NCBI GenBank assembly: GCA_030529505.1
Contig: JAUMWT010000021.1
Span: forward strand, 1 to 39,041
Direction of reading: 5' to 3'
Source: Allobrachymonas sp.
Lineage (GTDB): Bacteria > Pseudomonadota > Gammaproteobacteria > Burkholderiales > Burkholderiaceae_C
Length of the DNA stretch: 39,041 nt
The position numbers and the translations under genes are program-made. Below are positions 1-7,182 of this stretch, one piece after another (positions within the stretch are counted from its first letter, which is position 1; each line of letters begins with the position of its first letter). Below the pieces are notes generated by a model. It had not been told where the DNA came from and did not search any database. It saw only the letters and a list, made by a program, of their open reading frames with translations.

Positions 1-156
1 CGCACCCTGATCGTCAATGGCTACTGGGGCCAGCGCCTGGGCGATAGCGACCTCTCCCGCCGCGAACGCGAACAAACCCAGCAACTGCGCACGCACTTTG
101 CGCAGCGAGGGCGGGTGTGGGATTTACCTACCGGTAATCACTTAATGAATGGTTAA
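1..156 (+). CDS. C-terminal end of an unidentified protein (partial)
   Basis: An open frame enters from the left edge and ends at TAA (154-156), giving the last 51 residues of a protein. The piece is hydrophilic and rich in Arg and Gln, with a charged helical-looking stretch (RREREQTQQLRTHFAQ) and an ending ...TGNHLMNG. I do not recognise the family, and no motif assigns a function. The AT-rich stretch that follows (157-279) separates it from the next gene. It could be the tail of an intact gene or, given the IS debris to its right, of a truncated one. Confidence 0.45.
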   Translation, partial: RTLIVNGYWGQRLGDSDLSRREREQTQQLRTHFAQRGRVWDLPTGNHLMNG

Positions 157-279
157 GGGATAGAGGAGTGGAGTGATAAAAGCCTCAGACCTCTGACAAT
201 ATATGCATACATTTTTTAAAAATTTTTGTAAAACAGTGCGTAATAAACACGATCTTGTTTGAACCTGAAAGAAGCAGCT

Positions 280-442
280 ATGTCTCAAATTGTGTACGTT
301 CTCACCAATGAAGCCATGCCCGGCATCGTCAAAATCGGTATAACCGAGGCCGATTCCGTGGAATCACGCATGGCGCAGCTCAATGCGCACAGTGGCGTGC
401 CATTGCCTTTTGAGTGCTATTTCGCGGCCGAAGTGGATGCGC
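280..442 (+). pseudogene. GIY-YIG / T5orf172-type nuclease, 5' fragment cut by an IS
   Basis: The ATG at 280 opens a protein beginning MSQIVYVLTNEAMPGIVKIG. The pattern YVLTNEAMPGIVKIGIT, followed by SRMAQLNAHSGVPLPFECYFAAEVD, is typical of the N-terminal half of T5orf172/GIY-YIG nuclease-like proteins, which occur in phage and bacterial accessory genes. About 54 residues are readable. The frame then enters the terminal repeat of an IS3-family element at 443 and continues only as IS-encoded nonsense. The rest of the gene is not found on the far side of the IS, so this is a truncated pseudogene rather than a simple interruption. An in-frame TTG at 259 is a less likely start. The domain assignment comes from pattern recognition and is fairly secure; the function of the intact protein is unknown. 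Confidence 0.65.
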
Positions 443-481
443 AAGCTTCCCCGTCAAGCATACACTTCAAAAGTAGAACTT
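443..481 (+). repeat. IS3 element left terminal inverted repeat
   Basis: This 39-bp arm starts AAGCTTCCCC and ends AAGTAGAACTT. It aligns without gaps to the reverse complement of 1598-1636, with 10 of 10 outer and 11 of 11 inner bases identical and about half of the 18 middle bases matching. Confidence 0.7.
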
Positions 482-1278
482 CCGGCGAGGTGATTGCGGT
501 ATTCGGAGGGGGTGAGATGGCCGAGTGCGTCGTGGGGACGCGCCTGGTTGTATTCGAGCATCCATCCATAGGCGGCTTCGCGCACATCCTCAAGGCGGGT
601 GAACAGGTGTTGATCCAGAACCTCCTCCCGGAACGTCCGGTTGAAGCGTTCGATGTAGGCGTTCTGGTTCGGCTTGCCGGGCTGGATATAGCGGAGGGAC
701 ATGCCGTTGAGCTCGGCCCACTGCACGAAGGCTTCGCCCAGGAACTCGGGGCCGTTGTCGGTACGCAGCACTTGCGGCAGGCCGTGACTCTGCTTGAGCT
801 GCTCGAAGATCCGGACCAGGCGCGCCGAGGAGATGGAGGTATCCACTTCGATATGCATGGCCTCGCGGTTGAAGTCGTCGACGACATTGAAGGTTCGGAA
901 GCGGCGGCCACAGGCCAGCGCATCGGCCATGAAGTCAGCCGACCAGACGATGTCCGGCTGCTTCGGCACATACAGCGGCACGCGCTCGCGCTTGGGCAAT
1001 CGTTGTTTGGCTTTGCGCCGCAGGTTGAGCTGCATGGCGGTGTAGACCCGGTAAATCCGCTTGTGATTCCAGTCTGGCCGCGCACGCGGCAAGACCTGAC
1101 AGCACTTCCAAAAGCCGCGACTGGGACGTGTGGCAACCTGCTCGGTGAGTGCAGCGATGATCTCGGCATCGCGCACTGTCCAGTGCAGCGGCGGTCGATA
1201 CCAGGCGGCTCGTGACAGGCCGACACATTCGCAGGACCGGCTCAGGGGGCGGGCGTGTACCTGGGTCAGATACCGCAC
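454..1278 (-). CDS. IS3-family transposase OrfB (DDE integrase domain)
   Basis: This is the catalytic half of an IS3-family transposase, which cuts and joins the element ends. It carries an N-terminal HTH_21-like region (CVGLSRAAWYRPP) and then an rve integrase core. The DDE triad is visible: D in VWSADFM, D in LRTDNGPEF, and E in NAYIERFNRTFREEVLD. It ends with the family-typical YNQARPHDALGHLTPSEYR. The given start is a GTG, but in this family OrfB is normally made as an OrfA-OrfB fusion by -1 slippage. The frame is indeed open back to the A7 run at 1308-1314, where OrfA ends. OrfB is intact, but because OrfA upstream is frameshifted, a functional fusion is unlikely. Confidence 0.85.
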   Translation of the reverse strand: MRYLTQVHARPLSRSCECVGLSRAAWYRPPLHWTVRDAEIIAALTEQVATRPSRGFWKCCQVLPRARPDWNHKRIYRVYTAMQLNLRRKAKQRLPKRERVPLYVPKQPDIVWSADFMADALACGRRFRTFNVVDDFNREAMHIEVDTSISSARLVRIFEQLKQSHGLPQVLRTDNGPEFLGEAFVQWAELNGMSLRYIQPGKPNQNAYIERFNRTFREEVLDQHLFTRLEDVREAAYGWMLEYNQARPHDALGHLTPSEYRNHLAGSSTFEVYA

Positions 1279-1301
1279 CGCCTCGCGTTTCTGCGTCGGC
1301 C

Positions 1302-1567
1302 CTACAGTTTTTTTGCGATCAAGTCCCTCATCGCTGCGTTGTCCAGTGCCAGCTCGGCATACAGCCGCTTGAGCCTGGCATTCTCCGCTTCCAGATCCTT
1401 GATCCGGCGCAGCCCGGAGGCCTCAAGGCCGCCGTACTTCGACTTCCACTTGTGAAGTCGGCATGCTGATGCCGGACTGCCGACAGATGTCCTTGACGGG
1501 GACACCGGCATCGGCTTGCTTGAGGATGGAGACGATCTGGGTTTTTAGTAAAACGGGACTTCTTCAT
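1302..1567 (-). pseudogene. IS3-family OrfA, frameshifted
   Basis: OrfA supplies the DNA-binding helix-turn-helix and leucine-zipper part of the IS3 transposase. Here the start MKKSRFTK at 1567 is followed by a one-base shift in an A run; TQIVSILKQADAGVPVKDICRQSGIS continues in another frame. A second lesion follows near 1455. The 3' part is again clean (KWKSKYGGLEAS through LYAELALDNAAMRDLIAKKL, stop TAG). The two indels break the gene. The end of the frame overlaps the A7 slippery run (1308-1314) used by this family for -1 frameshifting into OrfB. Confidence 0.8.
1308..1314 (-). other. A7 slippery site for OrfA/OrfB -1 frameshift
   Basis: Seven A residues on the coding (reverse) strand sit at GCA AAA AAA CTG TAG, the end of orfA. 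A -1 slip enters the orfB frame (AAA AAA ACT GTA GGG). This is the standard IS3-family arrangement. Confidence 0.7.
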
Positions 1568-1597
1568 GAAAACTCCTGGCTGGGGAAACAGGCCAGA

Positions 1598-1636
1598 AAG
1601 TTCTACTTATGCAATGTCTGGTGATTGGGGAAGCTT
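1598..1636 (-). repeat. IS3 element right terminal inverted repeat
   Basis: This is the partner of 443-481. Read on the reverse strand it begins AAGCTTCCCC and reaches AAGTAGAACTT 28 bases later, the same spacing as the left arm. Confidence 0.7.
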
Positions 1637-1992
1637 ACGACTGCGATGGCATGCGGTAAACCTTGGCTATCCACCGCGATGTGACGCTTGATGCCCGAGA
1701 CTTTCTTGCCGGCGTCATAGCCCTTCAGGCTTGCTGTATCACTGTTCTTCACGCTCTGAGCATCCACGATCAAGAAGGTGCTGCATACGCTGCGCCCCTG
1801 TCTGTCTCGGGCCGCGCCAACTTGATTTTTTCAAAGCTTGCTCCAGCAAACTTGTGCCTTGTTCATTGATCTGGCTCCAGATCTGGAAGTAGGCATGTAC
1901 GGTGCGCCATTTGGGAAAGTCGCTGGGCAAAGCTCTCCACTGGCAGCCTGTGCGCAGCAGGTACAGCACGGAAAAGATTTTGAACAGGCTCT
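1637..1992 (-). pseudogene. IS5-family transposase remnant
   Basis: Reverse-strand reading gives VLYLLRTGCQWRALPSDFPK, then RTVHAYFQIWSQINEQGTSLLEQALKK. After a frame break it gives NQVGAARDRQGRSVCSTFLI, VDAQSVKNSDTASLKGYDA and GKKVSGIKRHIAVDSQGLPH. This is the N-terminal DUF4096-type domain plus the start of the DDE domain of an IS5-family transposase, closely matching the copy at 38712. The 5' end is abnormal. The terminal repeat AGAGCCTGTTCAAAATCTTTT (reverse complement of 1972-1992) is joined directly to the VLYLL region, so about the first 40 codons are missing. The 3' end is cut off by the IS3 element at 1636. It cannot encode an active transposase. Confidence 0.8.
1976..1992 (-). repeat. 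IS5-type terminal inverted repeat (remnant end)
   Basis: Read on the reverse strand, the end is AGAGCCTGTTCAAAATC. It shares AGAGCCTGTTCA with the ends at 10793, 10963, 35510 and 38671, and marks the outer edge of the IS5 remnant. Confidence 0.65.
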
Positions 1993-2089
1993 GAGTACAG
2001 TGCACAGAGCAATGCCCGAGGAAAACACTCTGTTATGATTTTTTATATAATTCATCCTAATTTTCAATTGATTGCAACCGCAGAAGTAT

Positions 2090-2109
2090 TGATACGCATT
2101 CTTATTCAG
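2090..2109. promoter_or_regulatory. Candidate Fur box upstream of the iron locus
   Basis: In the AT-rich leader (2035-2130) the stretch TGATACGCATTCTTATTCAG resembles a betaproteobacterial Fur operator; the reverse strand reads GAATAAGAATGCGTATCA. It lies about 130 bp before the first gene of a Feo-type ferrous iron locus, where Fur control is expected. The match was made by eye, and the palindrome is imperfect. Confidence 0.4.
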
Positions 2110-2237
2110 TGATATGATTCGCCGCCTGCCATCAATTCCCCGATCCTTATCAGGGTTTGTGAAATGTGATAGTGCTTTTTTCGTCAGTGGCACGCTCAGG
2201 TCAAGCCTGCCGCCCACGTTTTTCTAGGAGATCAGAA

Positions 2238-2561
2238 ATGCAAGTCAGTCAATGGAAAGCCGCTGCCCTGCTGGCAGCCGGTTTGGCAACGGGCACCGCC
2301 ACCTGGGCGCACACCCCGCTGTGCAGCTGCTACGACAACGGTGACGGCACGGTGGAGTGCGAAGGAGGCTTTTCCGACGGCTCCTCGGCCGCCGGCGTTG
2401 TGATGAAGGTGATGGATGCCAGCGGCAAGGTCGTGCTGCAAGGCAAGATGGACAAGAGCAGCACCTATTCCTTCAAAAAGCCGGCCGGCAACTATTCCGT
2501 GCTGTTTGATGCCGGCGAAGGCCACCGCATCACCATCCCCAGTTCAAAAATCAGCAAGTAA
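2238..2561 (+). CDS. Small exported protein of the iron locus
   Basis: This is a 107-residue protein with an N-terminal signal peptide (hydrophobic AAALLAAGLATGTATWA, cleavage likely before HTPLC). The mature part is short and beta-rich. It starts with a Cys pair (CSC), then YDNGDGTVECEGGFSDGSSA, and ends with a compact domain (VVLQGKMDKSSTYSFKKPAG...) that looks like a small Ig/transthyretin-like fold. It is secreted or periplasmic. The ATG at 2238 is preceded by AGGAGATCAGAA, a good ribosome site; an upstream in-frame start at 2166 would put the signal peptide too far in. It sits 33 bp before a DUF4198 protein and upstream of feoAB, so a role in periplasmic metal handling is likely but inferred. 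I cannot name the family. Confidence 0.75.
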   Translation: MQVSQWKAAALLAAGLATGTATWAHTPLCSCYDNGDGTVECEGGFSDGSSAAGVVMKVMDASGKVVLQGKMDKSSTYSFKKPAGNYSVLFDAGEGHRITIPSSKISK

Positions 2562-2594
2562 ACCCTTTCCCAACCACTAGGAACTTATCCCATC

Positions 2595-3392
2595 ATGAAC
2601 AAGAAACTGCTCGCTTCCCTTTCGTCCGCCGCTTTGCTGGCCTTGTCTGCCGGCTCGGCACAGGCGCATTTCCAGTTGCTCTACACGCCAGAGGTGCAGC
2701 TGGAAGATCCCAAAAACGTGCCCGTCAAAATGGTGTTCTGGCATCCAATGGAAAACGGCCACGTCATGGACATGGGGCAGCCCGAGCAGTTTTTCTACGT
2801 CGCCAAAGACGGCAAGGTGGATTTGCGCTAATCGCTCAAGCCCATCACTTTCACGGGCAAAGACAATTCGGCCAAGGCGTTTGAGGCCAATGTCAACATC
2901 CGCCGCAATGGTGACTACATCTTCGTGCTGCAGCCCGCGCCCTACTATGAAAAGAGCGAGGACATCTACATCCAGCAGATCACCAAGTCTTACCTGAACA
3001 AGGGCGGCATCCCTGATGGTTGGGACAAGCCCGTGGGCCTGCCCACCGAAATCGTGCCTTTCAACAAACCCACCAATGTGCTGGCGGGCTCAACCTTCAC
3101 CGGCCAGGTGTTGAGCAAGGGCAAGCCCGCAGCAGGCGTCGAGATCGAGATTGAGTACATGGCTGCTCCTCCTGATGTGCAAACCAACCGGCCTTCGTCC
3201 AAGGGCTCGGCCTCGGCCAAGGGCGGCACGCTCGTGGCGGTGACAGATGCCAGGGGCATGTTCACCTTTGGCATTCCCAAAGAAGGCTTCTGGGGCTTTG
3301 CCGCATTGGGCTCCGGCCCCAAAAAGAAATACAAGGGCAAGGAGCTGAGCCAGGACGCGGTGATCTGGATCCGCGCCGACAAGATGGAGTAA
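2595..3392 (+). pseudogene. DUF4198-type periplasmic metal-uptake protein with in-frame stop
   Basis: The reading frame starts MNKKLLASLSSAALLALSAG with a clear signal peptide ending AQA-HFQLLYTPEV. After 78 codons an in-frame TAA (2829-2831) interrupts it. The same frame then stays open to 3392 (SLKPITFTGKDN ... VIWIRADKME), with no length change. Together the halves look like a full DUF4198 protein, the group that includes NikM/CbtJ-like accessory parts of metal transport; members often sit beside Feo or TonB genes. The lesion is a single-codon nonsense mutation, so it is either a recent pseudogene, a sequencing error, or a read-through case. A shorter product could begin at the ATG at 3159, but it would lack the signal peptide. 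The 3' half has normal codon use. Confidence 0.8.
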
Positions 3393-3445
3393 GGCCCGCT
3401 GCCGATGCAGCATGAAGGACGGGCATTTTTTGCCTGTGCAGTGAA

Positions 3446-3483
3446 GCAAACCTCCGCGTTGCCTCCGGAACGCGGAGGTTTGC
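3446..3483. terminator. Strong hairpin between DUF4198 gene and feoA
   Basis: A perfect 15-bp stem has the arm GCAAACCTCCGCGTT at 3446-3460 and its complement at 3469-3483, with an 8-base loop. No clear T-run follows (GATTTCAAAG), so it may be a weak terminator or attenuator, or a transcript-end stabiliser, lying 20 bases before the feoA start. Confidence 0.55.
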
Positions 3484-3502
3484 GATTTCAAAGGGGCATG
3501 CA

Positions 3503-3868
3503 ATGCAGCCACTCTCCCCAATCAACAGCAGCCAAGTCGCGACCAATCATGCGGGCCGCCCAATTGATCAGGCCAGTCTCCACCCTGCCGATGGCGGCAC
3601 CGCCTGCGACCCAGGCGACCATAAAGCGCCTGCCGCGTCTAGTCAAACTTTGGCCGATGCGCCGATCGGCCAGCACTGCCGCGTACTGGCCGTGGGCGGC
3701 ACGGGGCTGATGCGCCGCCGCCTGATGGACTTGGGCGTGATGCCCGATGCGGAAATCACCCTGCTGCGCGCCGCCCCCTTGAACGACCCCATCGAGATCC
3801 GCGTGGGCAACGCCTTCGTTTCGCTGCGCCGGACAGAGGCCGCCTTGATCGAAGTCGCCGCCCAGTGA
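3503..3868 (+). CDS. feoA: Ferrous iron transport protein A
   Basis: FeoA is a small cytoplasmic SH3-like protein that helps the FeoB iron channel. The 121-residue frame has a typical FeoA domain from about residue 52 to the end: GQHCRVLAVGGTGLMRRRLM, DLGVMPDAEI, PIEIRVGNAFVSLRRTEAAL. The first 50 residues are unusual for the family (most FeoA proteins are 75-90 residues) and rich in Ala, Pro and His; translation might begin further in. The ATG at 3503 is used because it is the first in frame, although no strong ribosome site is seen. It lies 7 bases before feoB, so the two are surely co-transcribed. Confidence 0.88.
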   Translation: MQPLSPINSSQVATNHAGRPIDQASLHPADGGTACDPGDHKAPAASSQTLADAPIGQHCRVLAVGGTGLMRRRLMDLGVMPDAEITLLRAAPLNDPIEIRVGNAFVSLRRTEAALIEVAAQ

Positions 3869-3875
3869 ATCCGCG

Positions 3876-6593
3876 ATGAGCCCCCAACCCATCATGATCG
3901 AGAAAAAAGACAAGCTGCTGGTGGCCCTGGCTGGCCAGCAAAACGCGGGCAAGTCCACGCTGTTCAATGCGCTCACGGGCTTGCAGCAGCACATCGCCAA
4001 TTACCCCGGCGTCACCGTTGACAAAAAAAGCGGCTTTTACAGCCACGCCGGGCTGCGGGTGGAAGTGGTTGATCTGCCCGGCACCTATGCGCTCACCTCC
4101 TTCTCGCCCGAAGAGCGCGTTTCGCGCGACTTCTTGATTGGCGAGCAGCCCGACGTGATCGTCAACGTGGTCGATGCTGCCAATCTGGAGCGCAGTCTGC
4201 TGCTGACCTTTCAGCTCATGGAGCTGAACCGCCCCATCGTGCTGGCGCTGAACATGGTGGACGTGGCGCAGCAACTAGGCCTGACGGTTCATGCCGACAA
4301 GCTGCAGGCGCATCTGGGCATTCCCGTGATCGCCACCGTGGGCAGCAAAGGCACGGGCATCAGAGAGTTGCGCGAAAAAATTGCCGAAGCGGCTGCGGCC
4401 CGGCAGCCCGCACCCAACTTTTCTTACGCCCAGTGGGAAGGCGCGGTGCAGACGCTGGCCGATGAATGGGCGCAACACCCCGAACTGCTGCCCCGCTACC
4501 CGCGGCGCTGGGCCGCCCTGCTGACGCTGGAAAACGACGAAAGCCTGGCGCAGGCCGCCCGCGTATCCGCGCCCGCAGCATGGGCACAGCTGGAGCAACT
4601 CGCGCAAACGCTGCTGGCGCAATACACCCACAACACGGGCCAACCCTTTGCCGACGCCATTCCCCGCCTGCGTACCCAGGCTGCCAAGGCCGCCTGCGCC
4701 GTGGCGGTGGAACGCACCGATCCCAACAAGGTCGGCCTGACCGAACGGGTGGACCGCGTGCTGCTCAACCGCTGGCTGGCGCCGGTGTTTCTGGTGCTCA
4801 CGATCTGGCTGATTTACCAACTCTCGATCGTGCAAGGCTATGAGCTCACCAAAATCACCTGGCCCATTCTGGCGGGCCTGCGCAATCTGGTGGCCTCCTT
4901 CCTGCCCGATGCGGGCTTTCTGGTCGATCCGCAATTGCGCTCCGTCGGCCTGTGGATGGTCGATTCGGCCAACACCCTGCTCAACTACGTGCCCATCTTC
5001 CTGATTCTGTTCGCGCTCATCGCCATCCTTGAAGACAGCGGCTACATGGCCCGCATCGCCTTCATTCTCGATCGCATCCTACACCGCTTCGGCCTGCACG
5101 GGCAATCCACCCTGCCGCTGATTCTGGCGGGCGTGTTCGCTGGCGGCTGCGCCGTGCCCGGCGTGATGGCCACCAAGGGCATACCCGATACGCGCGCGCG
5201 CATGGCCACCATCCTCACCGTGCCCTTCATGAACTGCCTGGCCAAGGTGCCGCTGTACGTGCTGCTGGTCAACATCTACTTCGCGGCCGACAAGGGGCTG
5301 GTGCTGTTCTACATCTCCACCATCACGGTGATTGCCGCACTGCTCGTTTCCAAACTGCTCACCGTGTCGGTGCTGCGCCAAATGGAAACCGCGCCCTTCG
5401 TGATGGAGCTTCCGCACTATCACGTGCCGGGCATCAAAAGCGTGCTGCGCCGCGCGGTGGATCGCACCTGGCTCTACGTCAAGAAAGTGGGCAGCGTGGT
5501 GGTGGCCGTGGCCACGGCGGTCTATCTCTTGCTGCAATTTCCGGGGCTGACGCAGCAGCAAGAACAAGACTACCGCGCCCAGGCCGAGCAGGCCATTGCC
5601 GGCTTCTACAAAGGCATGCGCGGCAACCCCCATCTGGACGCGGTGGATAGCCAGGAAAAGCTCATCGCCCTGATCAACGTCTACAACGACTACCGTGCGC
5701 AAAAGCTCAACGCCTCCGGCCCGGCAGCGGCCGAAAAGGTGGATGCGCAATACGCCGCGAAGTATCCCGATTTCTATCCTTTCTTGCAGCGAGGGGGCGA
5801 TGCCCACGGCAAAAAAGCCGCGCGCAACTTGAAGAAGCTCGACGACACGCGCAAGAACCTGCGCCGCGAAATGAAAGAACTGCGCATCCAGAACAGCGTA
5901 CTGGGCCGCGTGGGCCGCGGGCTGGAAGGCATCACGCAATTCGCCAATTTCGACTGGAAGGTGAACGTGGCCCTGCTCAGCTCCTTTGCCGCGCGCGAAA
6001 GCAGCGTGGCGACGCTGGGCGTGCTCTTCGGGCAAGATGATGAAGAAAACGTCACGCTCGAAGAGCGCATGGGCGAAGAGCAAAAATCCCAAGGCTACGA
6101 TGCGCTGACTGCCACCGCGCTGATTCTGTTTTTTGCGCTTTACCCGCCCTGCCTGGCCACCACCATCATGATCCGCGTGCAAACCGGCTCGTACAAATGG
6201 ATGGTGTTTTCGATGATCTTTCCCACCCTGCTCGGGCTGCTGGTGGCCAGTGGCGTCTACACCATCGGCACGGCGCTGGGCTTGAGCGGCATCCAGGCCT
6301 TCTCGGCCGTGTACTTCATCGCGCTGGGCCTGCTGCTGATCGTGGGCCTGTACCACCGGCGCCAAGCGTCCGGCCATCTGCCCCAGCACCCGGCAGGCAG
6401 ACAGCCAGGCCAACAAGCTGGCGAAGCGGCAAGCTCTGTGGCAGCAGGCGGCGCCACAAGCAGCAGAGCCACAACTGCAACAGGCCATGCAAGCGATGGC
6501 CGGCCGGGCCCCGCATTGGCCGGTCAGCCTGATGATGATCGGCCCGCTGCGCATACGCCCCGCCAAGCGGGGCGCTGCAACTGCTCGAATTGA
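3876..6593 (+). CDS. feoB: Ferrous iron transporter B
   Basis: FeoB is the inner-membrane Fe(II) importer with a G-protein domain. The N-terminal GTPase motifs are clear: GQQNAGKS (20-27), the G2 Thr in NYPGVTVD, DLPG (66-69) and NMVD (126-129). Membrane segments run from about residue 295 to 555 and 690 to 828, with the family Gate signatures GCAVPGVMATKG and NCLAKVPLYVLL. Between about 560 and 685 lies a long charged cytosolic or periplasmic insert (QQQEQDYRAQAEQAIAGFYK ... RRREMKELRIQNS) that E. coli FeoB lacks at this length. After the last membrane helix a 77-residue Ala/Gly/Gln-rich tail ends RCNCSN; it has no recognised domain and may be a read-on. At 905 residues it is longer than the usual 750-800. 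Confidence 0.95.
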   Translation: MSPQPIMIEKKDKLLVALAGQQNAGKSTLFNALTGLQQHIANYPGVTVDKKSGFYSHAGLRVEVVDLPGTYALTSFSPEERVSRDFLIGEQPDVIVNVVDAANLERSLLLTFQLMELNRPIVLALNMVDVAQQLGLTVHADKLQAHLGIPVIATVGSKGTGIRELREKIAEAAAARQPAPNFSYAQWEGAVQTLADEWAQHPELLPRYPRRWAALLTLENDESLAQAARVSAPAAWAQLEQLAQTLLAQYTHNTGQPFADAIPRLRTQAAKAACAVAVERTDPNKVGLTERVDRVLLNRWLAPVFLVLTIWLIYQLSIVQGYELTKITWPILAGLRNLVASFLPDAGFLVDPQLRSVGLWMVDSANTLLNYVPIFLILFALIAILEDSGYMARIAFILDRILHRFGLHGQSTLPLILAGVFAGGCAVPGVMATKGIPDTRARMATILTVPFMNCLAKVPLYVLLVNIYFAADKGLVLFYISTITVIAALLVSKLLTVSVLRQMETAPFVMELPHYHVPGIKSVLRRAVDRTWLYVKKVGSVVVAVATAVYLLLQFPGLTQQQEQDYRAQAEQAIAGFYKGMRGNPHLDAVDSQEKLIALINVYNDYRAQKLNASGPAAAEKVDAQYAAKYPDFYPFLQRGGDAHGKKAARNLKKLDDTRKNLRREMKELRIQNSVLGRVGRGLEGITQFANFDWKVNVALLSSFAARESSVATLGVLFGQDDEENVTLEERMGEEQKSQGYDALTATALILFFALYPPCLATTIMIRVQTGSYKWMVFSMIFPTLLGLLVASGVYTIGTALGLSGIQAFSAVYFIALGLLLIVGLYHRRQASGHLPQHPAGRQPGQQAGEAASSVAAGGATSSRATTATGHASDGRPGPALAGQPDDDRPAAHTPRQAGRCNCSN

Positions 6594-6739
6594 ATGCTCG
6601 CCGGCCCGCCATCAACACAACTCGCTGCAAATGGCATCCTTGCACGGCGGGTTTGGCGTTGGCTGGCAGCATGGCAAACGGCACTTGCGCCAGCCCGCAC
6701 CGCTTTCTCAGCCACACTTCAATTGAAAAGGCACACAGC

Positions 6740-6961
6740 ATGCAACCTACCATCGACCTGAGCCACGAATCAGCCTTCGGCTGGAGCGAATGGGCCATCG
6801 TGCTGGCGGTGCTCGCCATTGCCGGCTTTTATCTGTGGCGCAAAATCTTCGTCAAAAAAGGCTGCGGCTGCTCGGGCTGCGGCAAAGAAAAAAGCTGCGC
6901 CATCAAGCCGCCACAAACACCCCAACAGGTGGACGAAAAGCCTATCGTGTTGCACAAGTGA
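6740..6961 (+). CDS. FeoB-associated Cys-rich membrane protein
   Basis: This is a 73-residue single-pass membrane protein: a hydrophobic helix (WAIVLAVLAIAGFYLWRKIF, residues 18-37) followed by a Cys cluster GCGCSGCGKEKSC and a polar tail. It belongs to the small FeoB-associated Cys-rich proteins that replace or accompany FeoC in many proteobacteria. The cysteines could bind iron or an Fe-S cluster, but this is inferred. It lies 146 bp after feoB in the same direction. The ATG at 6740 gives the usual short N-terminus; an in-frame start at 6590 would add 50 untypical residues. Confidence 0.85.
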   Translation: MQPTIDLSHESAFGWSEWAIVLAVLAIAGFYLWRKIFVKKGCGCSGCGKEKSCAIKPPQTPQQVDEKPIVLHK

Positions 6962-7182
6962 GCGCCTATGAACAGCACCAGCAGCAGCGGATCTTGCCCT
7001 GCTTGCTTGTGGAATGAGCGCCGGTTGCGTGCTGATCGAACTCACACTCACCCGGCTGAAGCGGCAAGGCAAGGCTCGGCCCAATAACAGATGGCGTACC
7101 GCAAGCAGGGCGTTTTGCCCCTTTGCATATCGCACGGATTCGAGCGCTGATCCAGGCGCTGGAAAGCAGCGCAAAGCCGCCT

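Larger units (their letters stand above)
443..1636 (-). mobile_element. IS3-family (IS407-like) insertion sequence, decayed
   Basis: The element of about 1.19 kb is bounded by imperfect 39-bp terminal inverted repeats. They begin AAGCTTCCCC, and their inner part AAGTAGAACTT is identical at both ends. Inside are the two orfs of the IS3 family on the reverse strand: orfA (broken) and orfB (open, with the DDE triad). The size, the long terminal repeats and the MKKSRFT start of orfA fit the IS407 group. No target duplication is seen: the flanks are GCGC on the left and ACGA on the right. The left flank is a GIY-YIG gene and the right flank an IS5 transposase remnant, so the two sides were probably joined by deletion or recombination. 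Confidence 0.8.

Noticed and set aside
5079-6566. Long reverse frame opposite feoB
   Set aside because: Shadow frame with Arg/His/Gln-rich composition; feoB on the forward strand accounts for the region.
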